A stretch of 56,854 nucleotides of DNA from Scenedesmus sp. ARA3 (GCA_004335835.1 RWJK01000960.1:1-56854), one strand, 5' to 3'. Numbered from the stretch's first letter, positions 1-12,192 are shown. Program-made: numbers and translations. The notes: generated by a model from the sequence alone, not told the origin.

Positions 1-2583
1 AGGTTCTTGTTGCTGTCGTTGAAGCGGCCCTTGAGCGCAGGCATGAGGTCGCCCACCTGCAGCAGCAAGCAGCAACAACAAAGGGTCGAGCAACAACAAC
101 AGAAATGGCAACCTTGCAGGGGTAGCATGCTGATCGGGTGGGACAGCCACTGCACGACAAAACCATGCCCAGATCAACCCGCAGACAGCAATCGCTCACG
201 CAAGGCTGAATGTGCTTGCAAGCAGCAGCCAGATTGCCCTCCACCTCATGCAGCGCCTCTTTGCGCTCCTTCCAGTTGGCACTCGTCAGCTTGCCCACAA
301 ATTCCCTGCTGCTTTAACATGCGACAAACGGCTGTATCAAAGTAATCAACACAATGTCTCCTTCTACCATCAATAACATCAGTATGCCGTGCAAACGCAG
401 TCCTGCTCCCTCACAAGCCAGGCACAAAGGGCTCCCTCAACAACCCGACAGGCAGTAACGCAAACAGCCACACCGCACATCAGCCATGCCACTCACGCAA
501 GGCTGGATGCGTCCTCCAGCAGCAGCCAGGATGCCCTCCACCTCAAACAGAGCCTCTGATCTCTCCTCTCAGTTGGTGCTGGTCAGCTTGCCCACCAGCC
601 AGCCTCCAGCACCAAAGCAAGTCATACACAACCCAAACAAACAGATCGCACGAGTGCGTATGCATTAGTGCCTGCTACCACCTCCTGCAAGCCCGGCACA
701 CTGCCCCCCAAAGCTCAACAAACAACTCCAACAAAACAGCAGCAACTTCGGCCACTCACGCAAGGTTGGATGCGGCCGCCAGCAGCAGCCAGGATGCCCT
801 CCACCTCAAACAGAGCCTCCTGCCGCTCCTTCCAGTTGGTGCTGGTCAGCTTGCCCGCCAGCTCCCCTGTTATTTGACCGCTGATGTCAGCACGAGGCAG
901 CAGGTCATCCATGCTGGGCGGCTCCTCCGGTGCTGCTGCTGCTGCTGCCGCTGCCCGGGCGCCGCTCTTGCGGGCGCCGCCGGCTGCGCCGCTTGCTGCT
1001 GCTGCCGCTGCCACCCTGCAAGGCGAGCGAGCAATACATAGAGGGGTTAGGTAAGAATGTGGCGTGTTTGAGCTGGTTGCACACTGTTGCAGTGGAGTTG
1101 TGTGCATACTGCAAGTGCAGTGAACCCAGCAATGAACTGACGGCTCAGGCCGTGGTACTAGCTTGTTGAAAATGTCCATAGGCATGTCACCCTTGCCAGC
1201 GCATCAACCCACCGTGACATGCGCTTGGCGCTGAAGCCACTCTGCTGCGGCTGCAATGCATGTGGGCCAGACCAAACACAAGCTTGCTAGCTGGCTTGCC
1301 TGCAGAACAGCAATGCCAGAGGCTCCAGTCAACCCACCGTGACACGCGCTTGGCGCTGAAGCCGCTCTGCTGTGGCTGCTTGGCAAACTCCGCCTCCACG
1401 GTCGCCATCAGTGCAGGCTTGAGGTCCGCCCGCACCATGTCGCCTGCAACATCAGGCAGACACACAGTGGGTCGTTTGATATATTTTTTTCTTTGATACT
1501 TGAGTTTGGTCATGCCTGCAACCACTTCGATGCTGGCAAGCACAACTGCCGTTAGCGCGGCCAGCTGCTGCACTGCTGCCGGGCAACGCACAAGTGCAGT
1601 CATGATGCAATGCTGTTCCCTGCCACAACTCACCAAGCGGTGGGCCCAGGAAGGTGTGCAGGTAGCCTTGCAGCTGCACTGCTGCCGTGCAATGTACACA
1701 TCACATCAAACGCATCACAAAATCCGCCACAACTCACCCAGAGGCGGCCCCAGGAAGGTGTGCAGGCAGCCCAGCAGCTGCACTGCTGCTGTGCGTGTTG
1801 CTGCATTTGCGCTTCTGAGGAGCTCTTGTGCATAGGCCAGCTGCTGCCGGGCAACTGGCAGATCTACACAAGAAGCATTTCATTGCTGATCCATGCCACA
1901 ACTCACCGAGCGGTGGCCCCAGGAAGGTGTGCAGGCAGCCCAGCAGCTGCACTGCTGCTGTTCGTGTTGCTGCATTTGCGCTGCCGAGGTCCTCCTTGGC
2001 CCAGGTCAGCAGCGACGCCACGTTAAAGGAAGGCAGCAGGAACTCGCCTATGGCCAGACTGATCCAGTTGATGGCCTCCGTCAGCACCTGCGGCAGCAGC
2101 ATATTGTACTATTGAGTGCCATTCCTAATGTGAAGACACGTTGAAGGAGGGCAGCAGGAACTCGCCTATGGCCAGACTGATCCAGTTGATGGCCTCCGTC
2201 AGCACCTAAAATAGCAACAGCAGCAGCAGCAGCAATGCAAAGATCGCATGTAGTGTGTATATGCCAAGCAGGAACTCTCCCACGGCACAGCTGATCCAGT
2301 TGATGGCCAGCAACAACACCTGAAAGGTCATAAGCAGTCGCGGCGCCAAGGAATTCGGGCACTAGGGTTTGCGCTAGTGACCGTATGCAACTGCAATGAC
2401 GCAGCTGTGCGTGGAAAAGTATGCCTGCCTGGCAGGGCCTTAGTACCAACGCGCACCTTGGGGTTCTTGTGCGCAGCCGTGCGCTTGTGCAGCAGTGACG
2501 CCACCAGCTGCGGCCCCACCGCCTCAGAGGCAGCCAGCAGCATCTGGAACGCTGCCTCCTTCAGCTTCAGGTCAGCCAGCCTG

Positions 2584-2618
<35 letters not shown>

Positions 2619-5600
2619 CGGCATCACCAAACAGAGGGGTGCGTTAGTGCTGGCAGACTTGCACGCATATGTCAGAGCAGCGTGTCAGTGCTTCACCATG
2701 CGTCAATCATTGCAGGGGGCACTCCATACGTTACTGTGCTGGCTGCAACGGGCCCCACACTCGGCATTGTGAACTTGCTGCTGGAACACCTTCATCCAGC
2801 GAGCAACATTACTACACGATCTGGCATTACAGTTGTTCTGTCCAGTTCAGGATCAGCCCCGCCCCACTCACTTGTCGGTGGCGCCCATGACTGCCACCAG
2901 CGCGTCTGTCTTGCCAAAGCTGGGGTAGGCGGCACAGCAGCGGATGACCTCAAACTGCCGCGACAGCACCTGCAGCAACAGCAGCCAACAACAGCCACAC
3001 CCATAGTAGGTACAACTACTTTTCGACACCTCTAAACACGATGTATGATGGCTGCACCACCGCGTGCCGCTGTGCAACTTGTGGCACGCTGCGCTGCGCC
3101 AGGTGAAATTCTCTGCAAGCTGCAGGCGGTGGGAACTTCACGACACCCTTCTCACAAAACTGCTCAAACGTCCCACCTGGAAGTTCTTGTCGTCCCAGCC
3201 AGGCAGGTGCGCCACGCCCTGCACCAGCGTCTGCACGCAGTCTGCTGCCTCTGGCGCCTGCGCCTTGGCAACAACTGTCTCCATGGCTTCCAAGCGCACC
3301 TGAGCAATCACACACAAAACAGCAGCAGCAGCAGCAGCAGCAGCGGCAGTGAACGCCGTCATGCTTGATTCTCTAGTGCTGGCAACACACGTCGTATAGC
3401 CTCAGCAGCGGCCGGTGTGTGCTGCCGTCTATGCAGTTGCAGTTGCAGGAAACGCCTCACACTGTAACTTCAATGGACTGACGGTTGACACCGTGTAGCT
3501 CCTTGCAAGCGTTAAAGGCATGGCCACACCTGCTACTGACGGCCCAGCTGCTGCTGCTGCTGCTGCTGCTGCTCCGTCAGCAGCCAGCTTGCCTTCCACT
3601 ACGCATCAGCCAGCGCTGCAACCATTTCCTCCCCCAGCCTGCTTTCATAAGCCTGCTCTGCCAAGACCCAAAATGCAGCAGGGGCACTACTGCACAGGTG
3701 CGTGACGCGGCATGGCTCCTGGCCAGCCTCACAACAGGTGCTGCTGTCTCTACTGCCCCAGCTGCTGAGGTGAACGTAAGCAGCCGCCTCACCTTCCACT
3801 GTGCATCAGCCAGCGCTGCTACCAGCTCCTCCCCCAGCAACTCTCCCAGCCTGCTCTTCGCCTCATGCTCATTCAGCAGCCCACCAGACAATGCTGACTC
3901 ATCCACAACAGCATCACCACCACCACCTGCTGCTGCTGCTCCACCACCGCCAGCTGCTGCTGGCCTGCTGGCCCTGCCTGCGCCTGCAGGCGGCTTGCCG
4001 GCTGCGCTGCCGCGCACAGCAGTGCTGCGGCTGGCTGCTGCTGCTGCTGGGCGGGCTGAGGGGCCGCTGCTGCTGCCGCGGGGGCTAGTGAGCGGCGATG
4101 GACCGCCCTGCAGGAGCATTTGACAGCAGCGCGATGGCACTGACGTGTTGAAAGCCCGTATTTGGGAGCTGGTACGAAACCACACCCACACGTCACAGCA
4201 CATACAAATCGAGTTTCATTGCCCAAAGACGGGCGTGATCACACAAAGCAGGGCGCACCTGGTTCCTAGTGGCAGCCGCTATGCTGCTGATGTATCTACA
4301 CCGTACTCTGGCTGATCATTTTATCCCTACTGCTATTCAACATCCAGCAAAGCAACCCAGCACTGTAACTGCTGATGTGATACACCCTCACTTACCGATG
4401 CTGGCGCCCGCAGGCTGCGGCTGCTGCTGCCGCGCGACGGCGCAGCCGCTGCTGCTGCCGGCGCTGCTGCTGCTGCCCCACCAGCCTTGCGTGCCTTTGC
4501 TGCCTCCTGCAGCATTTCTTCAAGCTTTTTGCGCTTGGCGTCATCCATCTTGGTCAGACCCTTTTCCAGTGCACCAAGGCTGCCAGCCTGAGGGGCAACC
4601 GCAGACATCACGGCACCAGACATACGCAGCAGCAGAGGACACAGTGTCAGCAAGGACACAGTGTCAGCAGAGGACACAGTGTCAGCAAGATCAGCGCTTA
4701 GCCTGATCCATCTTACCCAGCCCCTATATCCAGCGAGCCCAGGCTGCCAGCAGACAAGGCACCAAACACGCGCAGTAGCAGGGCAAAGAGTGAGCTCATT
4801 TGAGTCAAGATCCTGCGGAGTTCACCTTGATCACCAGCTGCACCAGGAAGTTGAGCGCAGTCTGCCTGATGGACACACCGCTGCTACACATCTAGCTCTA
4901 CCCTTGTCCAACCAGGCAAACAAATCCCTGCACAAATCAGCTCACCTAGAGGGCCAGCTGCACCACAAAGTTCACTGCAGCCTCCCTGATTGACACACTG
5001 CTGTTGCATATCTTGTCGCATAAGCCCTAGTTCATCCAAAGCTACAACACTGCATGCCTCACCTTCAGCGCCAGCTGCACCAGGAAGTTCAGCGCCGCCT
5101 CCCTGATAGAAGGCGCACCCTCGTCCGTGCACTTCACTGCAGCAGGCACCACGCCCGCCACCAGCTTGCCTGCTGCTGCCTTTGTCAGGTCGCGAGGCAC
5201 GCAGCCTGCCAGCCAGATCAGGCTGCTCTCTTTGACCTTGGGGTTCTGGTGCGCAAGCGCTACCGCAATGTCCTGCAAGCACAGTGCAAATGTTGAGGGC
5301 AGTTGGTGACAAACATTTGCTACTGCCAGCCAGATCAGGCTGCTTTCTTTGACTTTGGGGTTCAGGTGCGCAAGCGCTACCGCAATGTCCTGCAAGCGCA
5401 GTATTGAGAAGAAACCTTGTGTGGGCCACAGCAAGCTTGTGTGTTGCCTCAGTCGCCCCTAGTGCTTGGCAGTCATTCAAGGCGTATAGTCATGCACACA
5501 CTGCAACCTGTGCATAGCTGCGGATGTCATGCACATGCATGGGAGGCAGCAGCCGAGTAGTTACAGAAAAAAACTGTACCCTGCAGCAGCTGTGCCTGCT

Positions 5601-8600
5601 CTGTGCAACACACAACACAGAGATCCAACTGGCCTGCGCTTAGGAGCTGCAGCTGCAGCTGCGAACCGTCTCACATCTGCTACATCCACCAGGCTGATGC
5701 TGTAGCGCCTCAACTCTGCTACACCCACCAGGCCAAACAGTACAGCCTTCCATCGGCTGCATCCACCAGGCTATAGCTATGTGCCTCCTCACCTCTGCTA
5801 CATCCACCAGGCTGATGCTGTAGCGCGACATGGCGTCCAGCGCCTCTGCTGCTGCCTTGCCCACCACAGCCGCCTTGTCCTTGAACTTCTCCAGGATCAC
5901 TGCAGCAGGCAAACAGGGCAGCAACAGCAGCATTCAGCGGGACTGGACAGAGCACAGAGCACAGCAAGCAGCATGACACTTGCACATGCTAAGCCACACC
6001 GCGTGTCAATACTTGTGCCGTGCTTGAGAGAGATTCTGCAACACCAATAACACAGCTGCCCTCATTGTCTGGCTTGCGACTGCCATGTTGCAGCCTGTGG
6101 TTGCTGCAAGACCCCTGCTGCAAGCTTTACTTGTTTCATTGCGATTTACTGCAGCTGAGCAGCTGCTACCAGCAACATAAGCACATCTGGCTGGTGCAGT
6201 TGAAGGTGCAGCAGCAGCAGCGACAGCTCACCTGGGCAGAAGGTCATGCACGCGCCCCTGTAGTCCTTGCGCAGGCTTTTGCAGATGGCAGCAATGCTGT
6301 TCATGGCCTCGGCCACCACCTGCAACGGAACAGGCAAAAGCACACCAAATGCTATATCAGGCCATTGCCTCCATGCGTTGCGGCTGCATTGTACTCTTTC
6401 CGCCAGCATGCCTGCGCCTCACTGCACACATGTCATGCACGCTGCTGGTGTGCCCCTGTCAGCAGCTGCATCAGGCACATGCAACTGCAGCGCGCCAGCC
6501 GCCTGAACACCACCAGCTCCCACCTGGAACTTGCTGTCCTTGCTGATGAACCTTCTTCAGCTCCCTGTTTCACATGCTCGGTCAACAGCTGCACCAAACA
6601 GATGCACAGCACTGCGCTGGCTGACACAGCCGCTCACCTGGATGTTGCTGTCCTTGCCGATAATCTTCTTCAGCTCCCTTCACGCCCCCGTCAACAGCTG
6701 CACCAAACAGATGCACAGCACTGTGCTGGCTGACACTACTGCTCACCTGGATGTTGCTGTCCTTGCCGATGATCTTCTTCAGCTCCCTGTTCACGTCCCC
6801 ATAGTCCCCGGGCGCCAGGCGCGGGTATGCCGCCAGCTCCTTGAGCGTGGTGCAGGCCGCCTTGCGCTCGCTCCACTTGGCTGACACGATGCCGTCCCAA
6901 AAGTCCTTCTTGAGCTCGGGGATGATGTCGCGCGGCTCCGCAAACTCGTAAGAGTCAATCTGCGCATTGATGGTGGTGCATGGGCAAGCACACAATGACA
7001 GTTCAGTTTTCAGTGCTCAGGAATGATGTCGTGCGGCTCCGCAAACTCGTACGGGTCGATCTGCAGGCACATGCACATGTACATGTAACGTCTGGGTTCA
7101 TGTTGAACAACAGAGTGATGCCGGTTTGTGGATGATGTCGCGCGGTTCTGCAAACTCGTACGAGTCGATCTGCAAATGCATTCGTAAGCAAGTTATGTGA
7201 GCACAGTTGAGGCTGAGGAGATGGTGCGGCAAGGGTGGACTGCAGAGGACAGCTGCTTGAGGAGTTTGCTGCCGTGCCGCCAGCTCCACTGCTGCGATCT
7301 CAGCTGCAGCGCAAGTTGAACATCTGCCAGATTCCCTGGTCCCCAGGCAACCACCATGCTGCACCACAATCAGCTGCGCTGCATCCTGAACCAAGCGGCA
7401 CCCACCTGCTCAGGCTCCTCCTCAACTGCCGCTGCGCTAGCCGCCGCACCAGCAGCAGCCTCGCCACCCTCCCCAGCAGCGCTGCTCGGCACTGCTGCTG
7501 CTGCCGCTGCTGCTGCCTTGGCTGCCTCCTTGCGTGTCAGCCGCTCCGGCTTTGGTCTGCCGGCTGGCAGCTCAGCCAGCAGCGCCTCAACGTCTGCTTT
7601 CTGCGCATCGCGCATCTTCTCAAAAAACGCGCCCCGGATGAGCTCAGGCCCCATCCAGCGCGCCAGCTCAGCCTGCGCAGCAGCAGCAGCAAGTTTGTTT
7701 TTTGGCGGCAGAGCATAACACAGTCTAGACAAGGCAGCAGTACTCGCAGCTGAGCAGGCTCATGTATCCCATTGCTGTCTTTGCTCGTCTCACCAACTGC
7801 TCATGCTGTCTTACTACATGTGTGTTGCCGCGGCTATCCTGTGCTGCTGCCGCGGCTGCTGTCACCACTGCTGCTGCTGCTGCAACACCCGCTGACCCAA
7901 CTGCTGCAGTTGCTGCTTTGCGCTGCACGCACCACAATCTCCTTGACCAGTGCGCGGGCCTTGGCGTCCTTGCTCTCAAACATGCCAGCCATGCCCTTGA
8001 GGATCTGCTGTGCTGGCATGGCGCGCCCGCCAAAGGAGCTGCACAGCAGGCAACAACAAACAGGGAACGGCCCATGCAGAGTAAAACGCAGATCCAAGCC
8101 ATCTCGGGCATGTGTGTGGATTTCATGCGGCACACATGGTAAGCAGCTGCTACTGTGGTGCACTTGCTCCTGTCAGACACTTGACTGATACGCTGGCACA
8201 AGACAGCTGTGGAACATGCATACGTGCGCACGTTGAAACTATGCTTGCATGATGGGGCCTGTTGTGCTGTCGGCCGGCGCCGCTGCTACAAATAGTTGCA
8301 TCACAGTTGCCACAGTTGCTGGTGAGACTGCAGCCGAGGGCTACCACAACTGCTGCTGGCAATGTGTGCGCTGCTCTGCAGCTGCATGCAGCAGGCTGTG
8401 ATGCTACCCACCGCACGAGGAACAGCGTGGCATCCAGTGCTCCCACCACCACCTTTGGCACCTTGTGGCTGTAGCCCTCAACAAGAGCAGTCTGCAGGAC
8501 AGCACACACAGCACAGCATGAAGAGCAAGCAAAGGTATGTCCTGTAGGTGTGTGTTTGACAAGGCCGCTGCAGTCTTTGCTTGCAGTGTGCGACACAGCT

Positions 8601-9318
8601 TGGGACCGCTGACGTGCATCCTGTTGCGTGCACCTCCTGGTGCGAAGCTCGTGCAACCTTGCTATTAAGCTGACGCAGTGCGGTGGCCACAGCTGTTTCT
8701 GCTGGCCCTGCTGGCGCTGCGAGTGATATGCAAGGGCCGCCATCATCTGCAGACAGATGCAGGGGATGCGCACCGTTACTTTCTCCGCTTGCTCCACCTC
8801 CACAAAGGCTGCCAGGCAGTCATTGCCTTTTGCAACCGTGCTGGGGCGTGACCCCAGGGCCTTGGCGACTATGTTGCTGCTAACTGAGCGCGCAATTCTG
8901 GAGGCAGCAGCATCGCTGGCCTTCTCCAGGAATGCCTGCAAGGCCTCCAGCGCTTTATCCAGCGCTGCAGCGTTGCCATCAGCTGATGCCTTGGGGAACA
9001 CGTCGGCTGCAAGTCATGGTATGCAGCAGTGGTACGTGAGCAGCAGCACGCTTTGCGGAGCAACAGCTGCATGAGAGCCAAGACAGCAAGGCTGAAGTGG
9101 GTGTGCTGACAGCAGTAGAGCAAAGCAGTACCCCGAAGCAGCTACTCCAGGCACCCACCAAACTCCGCCAGGCAAGGATCTGAATCATCGAAGACCGAGC
9201 TGCACTTTGATTTGATGAACTCGTAGGCAGCAGAGCGCACTTTCCAGTTTGAGTGGGCTGCCCGCTCTTCAAGGGGCAACTTGGCAGCCTCTGCCAAGAC
9301 TGTTGCTTCGTCTGCCAT
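1..9318 (-). CDS. MOR1: MOR1/XMAP215-family microtubule-associated protein (TOG-domain), 5' part, 3' end outside window
   Basis: TOG-domain microtubule polymerase of the plant MOR1/GEM1, XMAP215, ch-TOG family, which binds tubulin and promotes plus-end growth. I place 18 exons, all GT-AG and phase-consistent: 9159-9318, 8774-9006, 8412-8491, 7933-8038, 7406-7672, 6747-6959, 6232-6319, 5793-5899, 5063-5272, 4396-4587, 3793-4107, 3177-3299, 2872-2969, 2457-2580, 1907-2087, 1338-1443, 760-1015 and <1-56, giving about 971 residues. The start ATG at 9316-9318 opens directly into TOG1 (HSNWKVRSAAYE). TOG2 begins near residue 290 (SAKWSERKAACT), TOG3 near 650 (DAQWKVRLEAMETV) and TOG4 near 925 (STNWKERQEALFEVE); each carries the W-x-x-R helix signature. 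Low-complexity Ala/Gly/Ser linkers separate them. The last visible residues (GRFNDSNKNL) match MOR1 TOG4. At least eleven exon edges have tandem copies in the adjoining introns. Family assignment is secure from the order of segments. Confidence 0.92.
192..860 (-). repeat. Exon-edge duplication, MOR1 exon 17 donor side, 3 copies
   Basis: The end of exon 17 plus its donor (CTTGC|GTGAGT) recurs twice inside the following intron. The shared motif ctcacgcaagg sits at 755 (functional), 492 and 195. The copies carry up to about 110 nt of exon sequence with accumulating mismatches. The spacing (263-297 bp) is longer than in other arrays here. Confidence 0.8.
1204..1400 (-). repeat. Exon-edge duplication, MOR1 exon 16 donor side, 2 copies
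   Basis: The exon 16 end with its GTGGGT donor (1332-1337) has a second copy at about 1204-1258, roughly 127 bp away. It includes the donor and about 45 nt of exon. Confidence 0.75.
1626..1990 (-). repeat. Exon-edge duplication, MOR1 exon 15 donor side, 3 copies
   Basis: The segment encoding QLLGCLHTFLGPPLG plus its GTGAGT donor occurs at 1902 (functional), 1734 and 1629. Donor dinucleotides are kept in all three copies. Confidence 0.8.
2025..2325 (-). repeat. Exon-edge duplication, MOR1 exon 15 acceptor side, 3 copies
   Basis: The exon 15 start (VLTEAINWISLAIGEFLL) with an AG acceptor occurs at 2087 (functional), 2205 and 2319. The spacings are 118 and 114 bp. The middle copy is almost identical over more than 60 nt and has its own TTTTAG acceptor; the third is diverged. 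Confidence 0.85.
2582..2618 (-). repeat. (CTG)n tract forming the acceptor region of MOR1 exon 14
   Basis: On the transcript strand a (CTG)n run ends directly in CTGCAG|G at the exon 14 start, so the microsatellite itself supplies the acceptor. Similar tracts border other exons in this window, for example 24400-24432 before AKR exon 4. Confidence 0.75.
3590..3850 (-). repeat. Exon-edge duplication, MOR1 exon 11 donor side, 2 copies
   Basis: The exon 11 end encoding SRLGEELVAALADAQWK is copied 200 bp downstream in the intron (about 3592-3655). The copy has an in-frame stop where Gln should be (ADA-stop-WK). Confidence 0.75.
4636..4800 (-). repeat. Short direct repeats and a decayed copy of the MOR1 exon 10 start region
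   Basis: A unit of about 18 bp (gaggacacagtgtcagca and variants) is repeated three times at 4636-4690. Further into the intron, 4737-4790 is a diverged copy of the sequence around the exon 10 acceptor. The functional acceptor is probably the TTGCCCCTCAG ending at 4588, which restores exact alignment with plant MOR1. Confidence 0.6.
4820..5112 (-). repeat. Exon-edge duplication, MOR1 exon 9 donor side, 3 copies
   Basis: The exon 9 end (SIREAALNFLVQLALK) plus donor occurs at 5058 (functional), 4941 and 4821, spaced 117 and 120 bp. The protein reading is still recognisable in both extra copies. Confidence 0.82.
5215..5400 (-). repeat. Exon-edge duplication, MOR1 exon 9 acceptor side, 2 copies
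   Basis: The exon 9 start (DIAVALAH.NPKVKESSLIWLA) with its acceptor is present twice, exactly 120 bp apart (5271 and 5391). The two copies are almost identical. Confidence 0.85.
5665..5835 (-). repeat. Exon-edge duplication, MOR1 exon 8 donor side, 3 or more copies
   Basis: The exon 8 end (RYSISLVDVAE plus donor) recurs at 5788 (functional), 5709 and 5670, with further partial copies of the ctgctacatccaccagg motif. Confidence 0.75.
6519..6800 (-). repeat. Exon-edge duplication, MOR1 exon 6 donor side, 3 copies
   Basis: The exon 6 end (VNRELKKIIGKDSNIQ plus donor) and about 60 nt of intron form a tandem unit of about 109-114 bp, with donors at about 6742, 6633 and 6519. The intron half (cagctgcaccaaacagatgc) is conserved as well, so whole junctions were duplicated rather than exon pieces alone. 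Confidence 0.85.
6905..7172 (-). repeat. Exon-edge duplication, MOR1 exon 6 acceptor side, 3 copies
   Basis: The exon 6 start (IDSYEFAEPRDII) with an AG acceptor is present at 6959 (functional), 7060 and 7169, spaced 101 and 109 bp. Exon 6 is therefore flanked by edge arrays on both sides. Confidence 0.87.
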
Positions 9319-10152
9319 TCTTACGTATTGTTTATATGTTGGCAAAGGACACGGAGACTGGCATGCTGCTGCGGTGCTCAACACAAAGGAACTTCCGCTG
9401 CATGTGTTTGGGCCAAACAGTATTTGTGTTAATACTACCTAGATCGAGGCGATGGATCGATTCCGGCGTAGTCACTTGGATTGTCTCCACCTCCTGCACT
9501 CCTCCCGCTTTCAAAATTTCGTGACATGTCACAAGAAGCAGTTTTGTCTTTTAGACAACTGCTCGCTGGGTAAAACAAGTACCTGGCTTTTGTTTGCTTG
9601 TGACACTTGAACTGTCACCCCTCCAGCAACACGACAAGAACCAGCACTTGATCTGGTACAATCTCCTGTGTACAAGTGCAGAACCTGCTGGGTGTTGCGG
9701 GAAAACTACGGTTGTTTCAGAACCATTTTGCGTTTCAGACGACTTACAGGCCCTCAGTGACCTTTCCTGTGGTAGAGGCAGCTGGCTCTGCAAGGGGCTC
9801 AGCCTGCACTGCGCTGGTAGGGCAGTGCAGCGCAGGAGGCTGCTTGCATATGCTGAGCGACGTGGGGATGCTACTAACCACCTCAGTTCAGCTTCCATGG
9901 CTTGCGGTAAGGCGGTTGTCTCGTAGATGATGTGGCACCACTTGCATTTGGCACCAGACACAGCACCGATCAGCAGCAGCTGCCGGTGCTGTGGTGCTGT
10001 GGTGTCACTTTCTGTGGGTTCCAGAGCTCTAAGCATTGCGTTTACAGCACCTAGATTGCACACCTCATTGGTGCCGCTGAGCTGTCTTAATGGTGAGCCC
10101 AACGTTCATCATCGCCAACATCATCATCACCACCACCATCATCATCCATGTG
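9319..10152. other. Intergenic: MOR1 upstream region and 3' flank of the next gene
   Basis: The stretch lies between two minus-strand genes. It should contain the MOR1 promoter and 5' UTR and the 3' UTR of the neighbour. A TGTAA poly(A)-like motif for the neighbour is at 10042-10046. A (CAT)-rich stretch lies at 10105-10148. A minus-strand ORF of 183 codons (9551-10102) has no recognisable features and no ATG at its 5' end. Confidence 0.5.
10042..10046 (-). terminator. Putative TGTAA polyadenylation signal
   Basis: A TGTAA pentamer lies on the minus strand about 107 nt past the stop of the gene ending at 10153. TGTAA is the usual green-algal poly(A) motif. The assignment rests on position and motif only. 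Confidence 0.4.
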
Positions 10153-12192
10153 TTACCAAGCCATAGCAACTACAGCAGCTACATTCTGCCTGACCTGTTT
10201 CAGCTGCGCCACTGCTGGCACTTGGCAGAGCATCAGCTTGCTGCGGGCGTTCGAGTGCTCCTCAGCAGCCTGCAGCAGCTGCTCTGCGTCCGCTGCGCTG
10301 ACATGTGCTGCAGCCGGCAGCTGGCTGAGGTTGCCAACATGCTCGATGCCAGCACGCCCTTGTGACAGCGCTGCATGCAGCAGCTTGGCCACAGCGCTGC
10401 CGCTCAGTTGCATTGCTGCTGGCATGCAGTACAAGCGCCACACATACAGCTTATCGCTCTGCTGTATGGCAATGTCCAGCAGCTGCGCCAGCATGTCAGC
10501 TGTCAGGTCCTGTGCTGCAGGCAGGCTGAACAGCCGTGATGTGTATGGCCCATTGCTCTGCTGCAAAGTAACCTCTGCTAGTCGCGCCACCATGCTGGCA
10601 GTCAACTGCTGCACTGCTGGCAAACCAAACAGTTGTGCCGCACAAAGGTGGCTGTCCTGCTTCCAGGCTGCCTCAAGCAGCTGTGCCACGCTGCTGGCAC
10701 TCATCTGCGCTGCGGCAGGCAGCCCGCAGAGCTGCTCTGCCGCTGCAAAGCTGTCTTTGTCCACAGCTGCTTGCAGGAGCTGCGCCAAGGCGTCAGGGCT
10801 GAGCTGCTGCGCACTTGCAGGCTGCAGCTTCCGCAGCAGCACATCTATGCATGTGGTGTCGCCCCAAGACATTAGGAGCTCAAGCACACTCCCCAATGAG
10901 GCACCATCCACGTGCTGCAGGATGGATGGCTGTGCTGCCATGTGCAGGAACGCCAGCTGATGCCGCCGCGCTGCAGCTGTCACCAACAGCCGGCGCAACA
11001 AGCCTGCATTGATGCTGCTTGCTGCTTCTGTGAGTAACCCAAGAGGCTCCAGCAATTGTGCTGCTGTCAGTGCTGTGTCCCTGCTGCTGCAGTTCATGCA
11101 CAGCTGCAGAACGCCAGGCACATACTCCTTTGGCAGCTGCGCTGCTGCCTGCAACGGCGGCTGGTTCTTCTTGCGTAGCTTGCTCCAGTACCTGCATGAA
11201 CACAGCAGCCATGTACAGATTTACGGCCGAATGTTTGTTTCTGGTTGACACTGCTGCTGCTTGATGATGGTCTGCCTGGCCACCATAGTTTGTGTGCTGT
11301 GGTGCTACCTGCTGATGCTGCAGTTGCGCAGGGGCATATATTATTGTACGACTGCCAACATGCAGCAAGCTGGCAAGCTTCCCATGCAACAGGGCTGGCC
11401 ATGCCAAGCATTCTTAGGCAGCTCCTGCAGGAAGCTACTTGGTCAGGGCAAATGGCTGTGCACACTATGCATGCAGCGTGTAGTGCGCCGCACAATATGG
11501 CATATTCATGCCATCAGCAGTGCGACTCACCCAGTGCCAAGCTCAGACTCTGTACAGCAGAGCGTCACAACCTCTGTGGGGATGTCCACTGCCGTGCCTA
11601 GCTGCTGCTGCGCCTGCACCCACACCTCCACTCCTGCTACCATGTTGTTGGCTGCTGCTTCTAATTGCGAGAAGGTCACGCGCAGCCCGGACTTCACAAA
11701 CCGCTTTGCCACGTGAAGCGGCACGCCTGGCAGGCGAAGCGCTTGCTGGGCTGCTGTTCCTGCTGTCGCTGCATGGGGAGCAACGTGCAGCAGCCATGCT
11801 ACTGCGTGAGTGTGCTGTTCATTCTTGCTGATTGAATCTCTGCAGTTGTTTGGAGGTTGTCCTGCTGTAGTTGCTGCGTTGACTGCATCCACCAGCAGGT
11901 CAGCTGCATCACTGCAAGCTGTCTCCAGGCAAATCTGCTTGTACTGCTGGCTGCTGGCTGCAAGGCACGCCAGGCCCTGAATCCCTAGGTGACGGCTGCA
12001 ATAGTTAACAACATCTGCAAGTTCTGTCCTTGCCTCCCCATCCTTGGCTGCAACTGTGGAAGCTCCACGTACTGCTACTGCTGAGGCCTGACTGTTGACC
12101 GGTGCTGCAGCTGCCAATGCTCTCCGAGACAAGCACAGACAGGCCGAGACACACTGAAATGCTGTATCAGAACGTGTCATCAGTCGTTGCAT
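10153..12192 (-). CDS. F-box-like protein with C-terminal helical repeats (566 aa), paralogue A
   Basis: There are two exons, 11531-12192 and 10153-11191. The GTGAGT donor and ATGCAG acceptor join in phase, giving 566 residues. The N-terminal part holds HLGIQGLACLAASSQQYKQI, which resembles an F-box core (leucine-rich, with an LAxxS element), and a conserved NNMVAGVEVWVQAQQQLG block just before the intron. The second exon encodes about eight repeats of roughly 36-38 residues with an LPAAxxL.xxxVxxLLxAAxxQ pattern, each predicted as two helices; they look like an ankyrin/PPR-style solenoid but match neither consensus well. The adjacent minus-strand gene is a paralogue with the same intron position. 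A substrate-adaptor role would fit an F-box plus solenoid, but that is inference. The start is the first ATG of the open frame and could lie further in. Confidence 0.7.

Noticed and set aside
4587..4680. MOR1 exon 10 starting further upstream in the open frame (reading LLRMSGAVM)
   Set aside because: No AG acceptor exists in phase there; the acceptor at 4588-4589 gives exact alignment with plant MOR1.
9551..10102. 183-codon minus-strand ORF between MOR1 and paralogue A
   Set aside because: It lacks an ATG at its start, has no domain, and falls where the neighbours' UTRs and promoter should be.
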